This document shows positions 40,354-49,183 of a DNA stretch of 64,000 nt, one piece after another; positions within the stretch are counted from its first letter, which is position 1; each line of letters starts with the position of its first letter. Made by a program: the position numbers and the translations under genes. Under the pieces are notes generated by a model. The model was not told where the DNA came from. It saw nothing but the letters and a program-made list of their open reading frames with translations, and did no database searches. The DNA lies in assembly GCF_039539445.1 (NCBI RefSeq), contig NZ_BAABDD010000009.1:1-64000 (forward strand), read 5' to 3'. This stretch comes from Salinactinospora qingdaonensis. GTDB lineage: Bacteria; Actinomycetota; Actinomycetes; Streptosporangiales; Streptosporangiaceae.

Positions 40354-42320
40354 ACGCGCCCCGCGACCCGCGCGGTCCCCGTTCCCGCGGCCCCGGATCT
40401 TCGGCTCGCCCGGGCGATAAGCGTCAGTCGCGCACCCCTGGCCAGCCGCGCCGCCGCGCCAGCGACCCGCCGCGCCGCCGCTCCGCTCCCTCTTCCCCGT
40501 CGGCTCAGCGCACGCGTCCCGCCGGGGGCCAACCCGCGCGGCCCCGCCGCAGGCAGGGGGGATCGCCGCCCCGCCCACCGCGGCATCGCTCGCGGCTGCG
40601 CCGCGGCGACTCCGCACGGCGCATCAAGGTGACGATGATCTTGATGGCGGCGGTGATGCTGATCTTCGCGGGCCGGCTAGTGCAGATCCAGGGGTTCCAG
40701 GCCGCGCACTACGCGGACGCCGCCTCAGAGGTGCGGTTGAGCACCATCGACATCCCCACGACGCGCGGCGACATCACCGATGTCGACGGCGACCTGCTGG
40801 CGACCTCGGTCGAGGTCCGCACCGTCTACGTCGATCCGGTCCACATCCGTGCCAAGCAGCGCGACACCATCATCACCGAGCTCGCCCAACGCTTCGACCT
40901 GGAGCCCAGCGAGGTCGCGGCCAAGGTCGACGCCCAACCCAGCCGCTATGAGGTGATCGCCCGCGGCGTGCGCCCGAGCGAGTGGCGCGAGCTCGCCGAA
41001 CTGGACCTGCAAGGGGTCGCGGCCAACCCCGACTACGAGCGCCTCTACCCGCGCCAGACGGGCGCGGCCGACCTGATCGGCTTCGTCGGCGCCGACAACC
41101 ACGGCCTTGAAGGGTTGGAGGCCGTGCTGGAGGACACCCTCGCCGGAGAGCCCGGCAAGCAGCAAGTCGAGACCGGCGCCGACGGTACCCGCATTCCCAT
41201 GGTGGGGGGACTGACCAAGGAACCCGTCCCGGGCAAGGACGTGCGGCTCACACTCGACCGTGACATCCAGTGGTACGCCCAGCAGGCGCTGGCCCAGCGC
41301 GTGACCGAGCTCGGGGCTGTGCGAGGCAGCATCGTCGTCATGCGTCCCACCGGCCAAGTACTGGCGATGGCCAACACGCCCACCTACGACCCCAGCGACA
41401 TCGCCGACTCCACGCCCGAGCAGCGCAGCAACGGGGCGGTGGCCCGCGCCTTTGAGCCCGGCAGCACCAGCAAGGTGATCACCGCTGCCGCCGCTTTGGA
41501 GGAGGGCTTGGCCGAGCCCGACACCGTCTACACGGTGCCCGACTCCATCAGCCGCTACGACCAGGTTTTCCGCGACTCCCACACCCACCCCACCCAGCGG
41601 TTGACGCTCAACGGGATCATCGCCACGTCGAGCAACGTCGGCGCGATCAAGGTCGGCGAGCAGGTCGGCGCGGAGCGGCTCTACGAATACCTGGGCAAGT
41701 TCGGTTTCGGCCAGCCCACCGGGTTGGACCTGCCCGGCGAGAACACCGGAATCCTCACCCCACCCCAGGAGTGGTGGGGCACCCAGCTCGCGACGATCTC
41801 CTACGGGCAGGGCATCTCGGTCAACGCGGTACAGATGGCGAGCGCCTACGCCACGATCGCCAACGACGGGGTCCGCGTGGAGCCCACCGTCATCGCCGGT
41901 ATCGACGACGGCGTGGGTGATTTCACATCCTCGTCCAACCCCGAACGGGCCCGGGTCATCAGCGAGGAGACCGCCCAACAGTTGCAACTGATGCTGGAGG
42001 CGGTCACCAGCGAGGAGGGCACGGCCGAGCGTGCGCAGGTGGCAGGGTTCCGCGTGGCCGGCAAGACTGGCACGGCCGACCGCTTCAACCCCCAGACCGG
42101 CACCTACCAAGGGGGTGGCTACACGAGTAGCTTCGTCGGCTTCGCCCCGGCCCAAGATCCTCAAGTCGTCGTGCACGTGGTGCTTGAGGACCCCGGCCAC
42201 GACTACTATGGCGGCCAGGCCGCCGCACCGACCTTCGCCGACGTGACGTCGTTTGCGCTGCAAACCCTGAAGGTCGCGCCGCCGCAGACCGAGCCGCCCA
42301 AGGTCCGCCTGTTCGAATGA
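40350..42320 (+). CDS. ftsI: Septal peptidoglycan transpeptidase FtsI (PBP3)
   Basis: The 656-residue class B penicillin-binding protein cross-links septal peptidoglycan together with FtsW. It has a long basic, disordered cytoplasmic tail (about 1-90, rich in Arg and Pro), a membrane anchor (VTMILMAAVMLIFAGRLV), a PBP-dimer domain and a transpeptidase domain. The catalytic motifs are FEPGSTSKV (SxxK, about residue 372), ATSSNVGA (SxN, about 427) and AGKTGTA (about 571). ATG 40350 overlaps the preceding stop; a GTG at 40344 is an alternative. murE, normally adjacent, is 800 bp away. Confidence 0.96.
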   Translation: MNAPRDPRGPRSRGPGSSARPGDKRQSRTPGQPRRRASDPPRRRSAPSSPSAQRTRPAGGQPARPRRRQGGSPPRPPRHRSRLRRGDSARRIKVTMILMAAVMLIFAGRLVQIQGFQAAHYADAASEVRLSTIDIPTTRGDITDVDGDLLATSVEVRTVYVDPVHIRAKQRDTIITELAQRFDLEPSEVAAKVDAQPSRYEVIARGVRPSEWRELAELDLQGVAANPDYERLYPRQTGAADLIGFVGADNHGLEGLEAVLEDTLAGEPGKQQVETGADGTRIPMVGGLTKEPVPGKDVRLTLDRDIQWYAQQALAQRVTELGAVRGSIVVMRPTGQVLAMANTPTYDPSDIADSTPEQRSNGAVARAFEPGSTSKVITAAAALEEGLAEPDTVYTVPDSISRYDQVFRDSHTHPTQRLTLNGIIATSSNVGAIKVGEQVGAERLYEYLGKFGFGQPTGLDLPGENTGILTPPQEWWGTQLATISYGQGISVNAVQMASAYATIANDGVRVEPTVIAGIDDGVGDFTSSSNPERARVISEETAQQLQLMLEAVTSEEGTAERAQVAGFRVAGKTGTADRFNPQTGTYQGGGYTSSFVGFAPAQDPQVVVHVVLEDPGHDYYGGQAAAPTFADVTSFALQTLKVAPPQTEPPKVRLFE

Positions 42321-42464
42321 GGTCTCCGGGGTGGGCGCCGTGCCCCGCCGAAGGTCCACCACCCACGCACTGGCACCAAACCGGTGCCCGCCCGGCGGCC
42401 CACCGGCCGTGCTCGCCCCCCTTCCATGAGTGGGTCCCGGTCGACAGCACCGACAGCGTGGAGG

Positions 42465-42955
42465 TTTCCCGCCGCTCGTGCCTCGATCGCTGCGCGATCT
42501 CGACAGCCGGAAAAAGGGGCACGGCGGCTGAGGCGACCGCAAACGGTGCGGGTGGCCACTGGGGTGAAGGAACGTCGCTCTAGCGCGGGGTCTTGCGCTA
42601 CCTCCAGACACCGCTCAACTCAGGACCTCGCTTCTCCCCGGGACGTCGCTGTCGCACGGGATACAGCGGTGGGCGGCGCGCTCTCGGCGGATGGTGATTC
42701 GGGCGCGGCTCCGCTTGCCGGCAGGGGCGACTTTCCGGGCTAGGGCGGCAGATGGGCGTAGCCCTCTCGGGCGCGCTCGCCTTATGGCAGACGGCACCCC
42801 ACAGGGGGAGGCCGCGGTCCCCTACCCCAGGCAGTCCACCCGTTGCGCTCCCCGTTCCCCGCCGAGTGTGCCCCACTTGTTGCGGTATCCGCCCCGCCCA
42901 GGCACCGCCCCCTGGGCTGCTGAGATCGCGCAGCGCCCAAGGCACGAGCCAACGA
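42465..42955. repeat. Paired hairpin repeat 4, between ftsI and murE (arm A 42465-42508, arm B reverse 42915-42955)
   Basis: Arm A begins TTTCCCGCCG and keeps a perfect GATCGC-TGC-GCGATC hairpin. Arm B on the reverse strand is partly decayed: GCGCCC replaces GCGATC, so its hairpin is broken. A GTGGCCACTGGGGTGAAGG box at 42552-42570 recurs in other members. The interval 42321-43119 has no supportable gene. The bases after arm B (42956-42974) match those after arm B of pair 5, including CCCCGCCCCGCTTG. Confidence 0.85.
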
Positions 42956-43107
42956 CGCTGATCCCCGCCCCGCTTGACGAAAAACTATAGAGGCCCCCGG
43001 GGGCGCCCTTTCGGCAGCGCCACGGGGGCGGGAGCGGCGCGGCAACGGAAGCGCCTACCGGCGACGCGCCCGGAATCACCAATTATTCTCCCTCCGTGCT
43101 CACGGGA

Positions 43108-43119
43108 TACGCTCTCGAC
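43108..43119 (+). promoter_or_regulatory. Leaderless -10 box of murE
   Basis: TACGCT at 43108-43113 is followed by six bases and the in-frame GTG at 43120. The region just upstream is unusually AT-rich (AATTATTCT at 43081-43089), and TTATTC may serve as -35. This promoter would restart transcription after the insertion between ftsI and murE. Confidence 0.5.
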
Positions 43120-44751
43120 GTGCCATTGGTAATGCGTCCCGCTCACACTCAGCTTCGCCCGCTTCCCGAGTTGGCCCGCCTGTTGGGCTCGGAAGGGTTC
43201 CTCAGTTGTCCCGACCCTGCCGAGCCGCCGTTGGGCTCTCCTGCGGCCACCGAAGCCACTGACACGGCGCGTGAGGACGCCCCTGACGTCACCGAGACGA
43301 CCATCACCGGCCTCACGCACGACTCGCGCGCGGTCCGCCCCGGCGACCTCTACGCCGCCCTGCCGGGCAACACCACCCACGGGGCCGACTTCGCCCACCA
43401 AGCCGCCCACGCCGGCGCTGTGGCGATCCTCACCGACCCCGAGGGCTACGACCGCGCCGCGGCCACCCGGCTGCCCGTACTGACGGTGCCCGACCCGCGT
43501 GCCCGACTGGGCGAAGTCGCAGCCTGGGTCTACGGCCATCCGGCCGATGACCTCCTGCTGATCGGCACCACCGGCACCAGCGGCAAGACCACCGTCAGCT
43601 ACCTCGTCGACGCCGGGCTACACGCCACCGGCTCGCCTACCGGCCTCATCGGCACTGTCGAGATGCGGGTGGCCGACGAGCGTGTCGACTCGCCGCTGAC
43701 CACCCCAGAGGCCACCGACCTGCACGGCCTGTTCGCCCTCATGCGCGAACGCGCCGTCACGGCCGCGGCCATGGAGGTCTCCAGCCACGCCCTGGCGCTG
43801 GGCCGGGTCGGGGGGACCCACTTCGACGTGGCGGTCTTCACCAACCTCTCCCAAGACCATCTCGACTTCCACAGCGACCTACGCGAGTACTTCGAGACCA
43901 AGGCGCGGCTGTTCACCCCCGAGCACGCCGGCGTGGCCGTCATCAACCGTGACGACCGCTTCGGCCGCGCCCTCATCGACATGGTGACCGACCGCGGCGA
44001 GGTTCCCGTCACCACGTTCTCCGCCGAGGGCGCCCCCGAAGCCGACTGGCGGGCCGTCGACATCGCGCTCGGCCCCCGAGGAAGCACCTTCCGCATCGTC
44101 GGCCCGGGCGGGATCGAGGCCCCAGCCTCGGTGGGCCTGCCGGGGCCCTTCAACGTCGCCAACGCCCTGGCAGCCGCCGTCGCGTTGGTCGAGGGGGGTA
44201 TCCCTCTCGGCACCGCGCTTGCGGGGATCGCAGCCGCCCCAGGAGTGCCGGGACGTATGGAGCGCGTCGACGCCGGCCAGGACTTCACCGCCATCGTCGA
44301 CTACTCCCACAAGCCCGGCGCCTTGGAGGCCGTGCTGACGTCGCTGGCGCCGGTGCGTGAGGTCACCAACGGCCGCCTGACGATGGTCGTGGGGTGTGGG
44401 GGCGACCGTGACCGCGCCAAGCGCCCCTTAATGGGAGAGGTCGCCGCGCGGTTCGCCGATGCGGTCATCATCACTGACGACAACCCCCGCAGTGAAGATC
44501 CGATCACGATCGTCACCGCCATGCTTGAGGGGGTGGCGAAGGTCCCTATCGAGCAGCGCGCCCGCGTGACGGTCGAACCCGACCGCGCCACGGCCATCCA
44601 GTTGGCCGTGGCCCGCGCCGAGCCCGGTGATGTCATCGTCGTCGCAGGTAAGGGCCATGAACGGGACCAGTACGTGGCGGGGCGAGTGCTACCGTTCGAC
44701 GATCGCGAGACCCTGCGCGAGGCCCTCGCCCACCGCACTGCCCCCGGTTGA
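43120..44751 (+). CDS. murE: UDP-MurNAc-L-Ala-D-Glu: meso-diaminopimelate ligase
   Basis: MurE adds the third residue of the stem peptide, using ATP. The 543-residue protein shows LTHDSRAVRPGDLYAALPG, the P-loop GTTGTSGKTTVSYLV (about 148), the carbamylated-lysine region, and DDNPRSEDP (about 453). The DNPR motif is diagnostic for meso-DAP rather than lysine. HERDQY follows near the end. Start choices are GTG 43120, which fits the leaderless promoter, GTG 43096 and ATG 43132. Confidence 0.95.
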   Translation: MPLVMRPAHTQLRPLPELARLLGSEGFLSCPDPAEPPLGSPAATEATDTAREDAPDVTETTITGLTHDSRAVRPGDLYAALPGNTTHGADFAHQAAHAGAVAILTDPEGYDRAAATRLPVLTVPDPRARLGEVAAWVYGHPADDLLLIGTTGTSGKTTVSYLVDAGLHATGSPTGLIGTVEMRVADERVDSPLTTPEATDLHGLFALMRERAVTAAAMEVSSHALALGRVGGTHFDVAVFTNLSQDHLDFHSDLREYFETKARLFTPEHAGVAVINRDDRFGRALIDMVTDRGEVPVTTFSAEGAPEADWRAVDIALGPRGSTFRIVGPGGIEAPASVGLPGPFNVANALAAAVALVEGGIPLGTALAGIAAAPGVPGRMERVDAGQDFTAIVDYSHKPGALEAVLTSLAPVREVTNGRLTMVVGCGGDRDRAKRPLMGEVAARFADAVIITDDNPRSEDPITIVTAMLEGVAKVPIEQRARVTVEPDRATAIQLAVARAEPGDVIVVAGKGHERDQYVAGRVLPFDDRETLREALAHRTAPG

Positions 44752-45017
44752 GCAGAAGGTTACCCAGCAGTGTTTGAGCGGGCTTCTCTGGCCGCTGACG
44801 TGGCGATTCAATCACGAACCGATTCCCATTTCCGGCCAGTACGCAACCTGGATAACCCAACATGTTCTAAGGTAGGTCCGGCAAATGCAGCCCGGCACCG
44901 TGGCGTCACAACGCCGATCCGTGGCTTTATGCAGCGTACTCTCCCTTTCTCTTCGCTGTTTCGTCATCCACGACGCCTGCACAAGCGACGCGCCGGGCCC
45001 CGACATGAGGAGTGGAT
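44752..45017. other. AT-richer gap between murE and murF
   Basis: The 266 bp are less GC-rich than the flanking genes and include TTCTAAGGTAGG near 44866-44880 and TTCTCTTCGCTGTTTCGTC near 44950. This suggests a further promoter for murF and the genes after it. No gene is supported. Confidence 0.4.
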
Positions 45018-46433
45018 TTGATCGCGCTGACGCTCGATCGGATCGCCGATATCACCCGCTCGCGTGTAGGCGGACCGGCCCGGCTCACCGATACCGTCAC
45101 CGGTCCCGTCACCATTGACTCGCGGCAAGTCGCCCCGGGGGCGCTGTTCGCCGCGTTGAGCGGGGAGAGGGTGGACGGTCACGACTTCGCCGCCGCGGCC
45201 GTGGCCGCGGGCGCCACCGCCGTGCTCGCCTCCCGCCCTGTGGCAGAGCCCCACCTGATCGTGGACGGCGGCGACGCCGGGGTGGTGACCGCTCTAGGGC
45301 GCCTGGCGCGCACGGTCGTCGACGAGCTGACTGCCGCCGACGTCGTCGGCGTCACCGGCTCGTCTGGGAAAACGACCACAAAGGACCTGCTGGCCCAGGT
45401 GCTCGGGGCGCTCGGCCCCACGATCGCCCCCACCGGCTCCTACAACAATGAGATCGGCCATCCGCTGACCGTGCTGCGCGCCGACACCAGCACCCGCCAC
45501 ATCGTCCTGGAAGTCGCCGCGCGCGGTATCGGCCACATCGCCCACCTGTGCTCCATCGCCCCGCCGCGCATCGGCGTGGTGCTCAACGTCGGCAGCGCCC
45601 ACGTGGGCGAGTTCGGCAGCCGGGCGGCGATCGCCCAGGCCAAGGGTGAGCTGGTTGAGGCGCTTCCCACCGCCGAGGACGGGGGAGTGGCGGTTCTCAA
45701 CGCCGACGACGACGCGGTGATCGGCATGGCTGCCCGCACCCGCGCCCGCGTCGTCAGTTACGGCCGCAGCGAGCAGGCGCAGGTGCGCGCCCGCAACGTC
45801 GAACTCACCCCCCTGGGGTGCGCACGTTTCGAGCTGTGGCTGCGCGGCCGTGGGACCGCGCCGGTCGAGCTGCGGCTGGTGGGCGAGCACCAGGTGCACA
45901 ACGCCTTGGCTGTGGCTGCTGTAGCCGCCGAGGCCGGCATGGGCGTGGCCGACATCGCCGCCGCGCTCAGCCAAGCCGGGTCGGTGAGCCGCTGGCGGAT
46001 GGAGGTCACCGAACGCCGGGACGGCGTGACGGTGATCAACGATGCCTACAACGCCAACCCCGAGTCCATGGCCGCCGCCCTGCAAACCCTCACGGCGGTG
46101 GCGCAGCAGCGCCGCGCGTTCGCGGTGCTGGGCCACATGGCCGAACTCGGAGCGGTCCACGAGGCAGAGCATGAGCGCCTGGGCCAGGCCGTCGCCGCGG
46201 CCGGCATCGAGGGGCTCATCGTCGTGGGGGAGCAGGCCGAGCCCGTCGCGGCGGGTGCGGAGAGTGTTTCGGCGTGGCGCGGGCAGGCCCTGCGGGTCCC
46301 CGACGCCGCGCATGCGGTTGCCGCCCTCCGGGAGCGGCTGCGGCCCAAGGACGTCGTCATGGTGAAGGGATCGCGTGTGGCCGGGCTGGAACGGGTAGCC
46401 GAGGAGCTCATCAGCGGGGAGGATGCCAAGTGA
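45018..46433 (+). CDS. murF: UDP-MurNAc-tripeptide: D-alanyl-D-alanine ligase
   Basis: MurF adds D-Ala-D-Ala to complete the pentapeptide precursor. The 471-residue protein shows VTIDSRQVAPGALFAAL, the P-loop GVTGSSGKTTTKDLL (about 110), TGSYNNEIGHPLT, NVGSAHVGEFGS and INDAYNANPESMAAAL. I chose the TTG at 45018 because GAGGAG ends five bases before it and homologues begin IALTL. The GTG at 45012 would overlap the Shine-Dalgarno. Its stop overlaps mraY in GTGA. Confidence 0.95.
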   Translation: MIALTLDRIADITRSRVGGPARLTDTVTGPVTIDSRQVAPGALFAALSGERVDGHDFAAAAVAAGATAVLASRPVAEPHLIVDGGDAGVVTALGRLARTVVDELTAADVVGVTGSSGKTTTKDLLAQVLGALGPTIAPTGSYNNEIGHPLTVLRADTSTRHIVLEVAARGIGHIAHLCSIAPPRIGVVLNVGSAHVGEFGSRAAIAQAKGELVEALPTAEDGGVAVLNADDDAVIGMAARTRARVVSYGRSEQAQVRARNVELTPLGCARFELWLRGRGTAPVELRLVGEHQVHNALAVAAVAAEAGMGVADIAAALSQAGSVSRWRMEVTERRDGVTVINDAYNANPESMAAALQTLTAVAQQRRAFAVLGHMAELGAVHEAEHERLGQAVAAAGIEGLIVVGEQAEPVAAGAESVSAWRGQALRVPDAAHAVAALRERLRPKDVVMVKGSRVAGLERVAEELISGEDAK

Positions 46434-47491
46434 CCGGCATTCTCGTCGCTGCGGCGCTCTCCCTCCTCGTCTCCCTACTGATCATGCCGATGGTCATCCG
46501 GATTCTGTTCCGGTTCAAATTCGGCCAGGAAATCCGCGATGACGGACCCGAGGGCCACAAGACCAAGCAAGGCACGCCCACCATGGGCGGCATCGTCATC
46601 ATCCTGGGCGCCGTCATCGGCTACTTCGGCGCCCACCTGGTCCTGGTGACACGGCCCACTGTCTCGGGCTTGCTCGTGATGTTCCTCTTCGTCGGACTGG
46701 GCACGGTCGGCTTCCTTGACGACTTCATCAAGATCTACAAGCGCCGCAGCCTCGGCCTGCGCAGCGGCGCCAAGATGCTGGGCCAGGCCATCGTCGGCAT
46801 CGGCTTCGCCATCGGCGCCAGCTCCACCCTCTTCCCCAACGGCTACACCTACACCCCCGGCTCCACCCACCTGTCGTTCCTGCGCGACTTCGGCCCCGCA
46901 CTGGCCCTGCCCGTGGTCGTGATCTGGGTGCTCATGCTCATCGTGGCCACATCCAACGCCGTCAACCTCACCGACGGTCTCGACGGTTTGGCCACCGGCG
47001 CCACGATCCTCTCCCTCGTCGCCTACGTCATCATCGGCAACTGGCAACTGCGCCAGAGCTGCCTAGAGGGCCTGGAACCCAACTGCTACACCGTGCGCGA
47101 CCCGCTGGACCTGGCCGTGGTCGCCGCGGCCGGCCTCGGGGGCTGTATCGGCTTCCTGTGGTACAACGCTCCCCCCGCCAAGATCTTCATGGGCGACACC
47201 GGGTCGCTGGCGCTGGGCGGCCTGCTGGTCGGCCTGGCCATCACCACCCGCACCCAGTTGCTGCTGCTCATCATCGGCGGGCTGTTCGTGCTGATCACCC
47301 TCTCGGTCATCCTCCAAGTCGGCTCGTTCCGCCTCACCGGCAAACGCCTGTTCCGCATGGCCCCCATCCAGCACCACTTCGAGTTAAAAGGCTGGGAAGA
47401 GACCACGATCGTCATCCGCTTCTGGATCATCCAGGGACTGTTCGTGGGCATCGGGATCGGCCTGTTCTACCTGGAATGGATGCCGAGGTAG
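46430..47491 (+). CDS. mraY: Phospho-MurNAc-pentapeptide translocase (lipid I synthase)
   Basis: MraY transfers phospho-MurNAc-pentapeptide to undecaprenyl phosphate. The 353-residue protein has about ten membrane helices and the active-site motifs GFLDDFIKIYKRRSLGL (DDxxK), NAVNLTDGLDGLATG, FMGDTGSLALGG and MAPIQHHFELKGWEE. GGGGAGG lies nine bases upstream of the GTG at 46430. It is translationally coupled to murF, and murD starts two bases after its stop. Confidence 0.97.
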   Translation: MTGILVAAALSLLVSLLIMPMVIRILFRFKFGQEIRDDGPEGHKTKQGTPTMGGIVIILGAVIGYFGAHLVLVTRPTVSGLLVMFLFVGLGTVGFLDDFIKIYKRRSLGLRSGAKMLGQAIVGIGFAIGASSTLFPNGYTYTPGSTHLSFLRDFGPALALPVVVIWVLMLIVATSNAVNLTDGLDGLATGATILSLVAYVIIGNWQLRQSCLEGLEPNCYTVRDPLDLAVVAAAGLGGCIGFLWYNAPPAKIFMGDTGSLALGGLLVGLAITTRTQLLLLIIGGLFVLITLSVILQVGSFRLTGKRLFRMAPIQHHFELKGWEETTIVIRFWIIQGLFVGIGIGLFYLEWMPR

Positions 47492-47493
47492 CC

Positions 47494-48969
47494 ATGTCCG
47501 ACGTCGGGCACACCAACGAGGTGAAGGAGCGGCCTGTGGTCGAAACAGCCCCCGGCAGCGCCGGTCACCAGATGGACCTCAACGACCGCGCCGTGTGCGT
47601 GACCGGGTTGGGCGTCTCAGGACCGCCGGTCGCTCGTGCCCTGCTGGCCCAGGGCGCGCGCGTTACGGTCGTCGACGCCCGCACCGACGAGGCCACCCAG
47701 GACCACGCCGCGCACCTGCGCGAGGCCGGCGCCACCGTAGAACTGGGCGAGCCGGAGCTTCCCGCCGACACCGAACTCGTCGTCACCTCACCCGGCTGGC
47801 GTCCCGACGCGCCCACCCTCCTCGCCGCCCAGCGCGCGGGCATCGAGGTCATCGGTGACATCGAATTGGCCTGGCGGCTCAAACCCGCCGGGCAAGTGTG
47901 GCTGGCCGTCACCGGCACCAACGGCAAAACGACCACCGTGCGCATGCTGGAGGCGATGCTGCGCGCCGACGGCCGGTGCGCCGCCGCCGTCGGCAACGTG
48001 GGCACCCCCATCATCGACGCGGTGCTGCCCGATGAGCACGGCCAGATCCACGACATCCTCGCCGTCGAACTGTCCAGCTTCCAGTTGCACTGGTCGGCCT
48101 CCCTGCGCCCGCACGCCGCCGTCGTGCTCAACGTCGCACCCGACCATCTGGACTGGCACGGTGGGCTCACCCCCTACGCTCACGCCAAGGGGCGCGTCTA
48201 TGCCCAGGACACGATCCGCGTAGTCAACACCGCCGACCCGTGGTCGTGCGAACTCGCCACCCAGCAGGGCGACCCGGCGGCGCGTCTGGTCGGCTTCCGG
48301 TTGGACACGCCGGCGCCAGGGGAACTCGGCGTGGTCGAGGATCTGCTGATCGACCGCGCTTTCACCGACGACCCGCGCGCCACCGCCGAACAGCTCGCCA
48401 CCTTGGCCGACGTGCGCCCGGCAGCGCCGCACAACGTGGCCAACGCCTTGGCCGCCGCCGCGCTGGCCCGCTCGGTCGGCGTGGCGCCGGAGGCGGTGCG
48501 GGCCGGGCTGGCGGCGTTCGCGCCCGAGCCGCACCGCATCAGCCACGTGGCCACCCGAGGCGGCGTCGACTACGTCGACGACTCCAAAGCCACCAACCCA
48601 CACGCCGCCGTAGCGTCGCTGTTGGCCTACACCTCCGTCGTGTGGGTGGCCGGCGGGTTGCTCAAGGGCGCCGATGTCGACGAGATCGTTGCCGCGGCGG
48701 CTTCCCGACTGCGTGCCGCCGTGCTGTTGGGGACCGACCGTGCCCAGGTGCGTGAAGCGCTGCACCGCCACGCTCCGCAGGTGCCCGTCATCGAGATCGA
48801 CCGCACCGACACCGAGGCCATGAGCGAAGTCGTGGCCGCTGCCGCCGGACTGGCCCAACAAGGCGACACCGTGCTGTTGGCGCCCGCCGCGGCGTCGATG
48901 GACATGTTCACCAACTACATCGCCCGCGGCGAGGCGTTTGCCGCCGCGGTGCACCGGCTGGACGGCTGA
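47494..48969 (+). CDS. murD: UDP-MurNAc-L-alanine: D-glutamate ligase
   Basis: MurD adds D-Glu as the second residue of the stem peptide. The 491-residue protein shows GLGVSGPPVARALLAQGA, the P-loop AVTGTNGKTTTVRML (about 138), ELSSFQLHW, LNVAPDHLDWHGG, DDSKATNPHAAVASL and LLAPAAASMDMFTNYIARG. An N-terminal extension of about 28 residues precedes the usual start. A strong hairpin follows the gene, so transcription may end in part here. Confidence 0.96.
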   Translation: MSDVGHTNEVKERPVVETAPGSAGHQMDLNDRAVCVTGLGVSGPPVARALLAQGARVTVVDARTDEATQDHAAHLREAGATVELGEPELPADTELVVTSPGWRPDAPTLLAAQRAGIEVIGDIELAWRLKPAGQVWLAVTGTNGKTTTVRMLEAMLRADGRCAAAVGNVGTPIIDAVLPDEHGQIHDILAVELSSFQLHWSASLRPHAAVVLNVAPDHLDWHGGLTPYAHAKGRVYAQDTIRVVNTADPWSCELATQQGDPAARLVGFRLDTPAPGELGVVEDLLIDRAFTDDPRATAEQLATLADVRPAAPHNVANALAAAALARSVGVAPEAVRAGLAAFAPEPHRISHVATRGGVDYVDDSKATNPHAAVASLLAYTSVVWVAGGLLKGADVDEIVAAAASRLRAAVLLGTDRAQVREALHRHAPQVPVIEIDRTDTEAMSEVVAAAAGLAQQGDTVLLAPAAASMDMFTNYIARGEAFAAAVHRLDG

Positions 48970-48975
48970 ACCGCT

Positions 48976-49020
48976 GCCGTCGCGGTGAGCGGGCCAAAAA
49001 GCGCCGCTATCCGCGACGGC
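48976..49020 (+). terminator. Long hairpin between murD and ftsW
   Basis: GCCGTCGCGG (48976-48985) pairs perfectly with CCGCGACGGC (49011-49020). Inside it, AGCGG pairs with CCGCT, giving a near-continuous 15-bp stem with an A-rich loop. There is no U-tract. It suggests that ftsW has its own promoter within 49021-49183. Confidence 0.65.
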
Positions 49021-49183
49021 CGGCCGCTGTCCGCGCCGCCCGTGGCCCGCGTGCGGTCCGCCGTGGGCGTGTGAGGCGTGCCTTCCGAAACTCCGACACG
49101 CCCGCGAGATCAGACGAACTGGCAGTGGTTGCCGTCAGACTTGGGCGACGCGAGGGAATCGGCGCTATGGGCGGAGGTGGCGT

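Noticed and set aside
40725..42611. 628-codon antisense frame over ftsI
   Set aside because: Antisense shadow of a gene with all three penicillin-binding motifs. No family resemblance.
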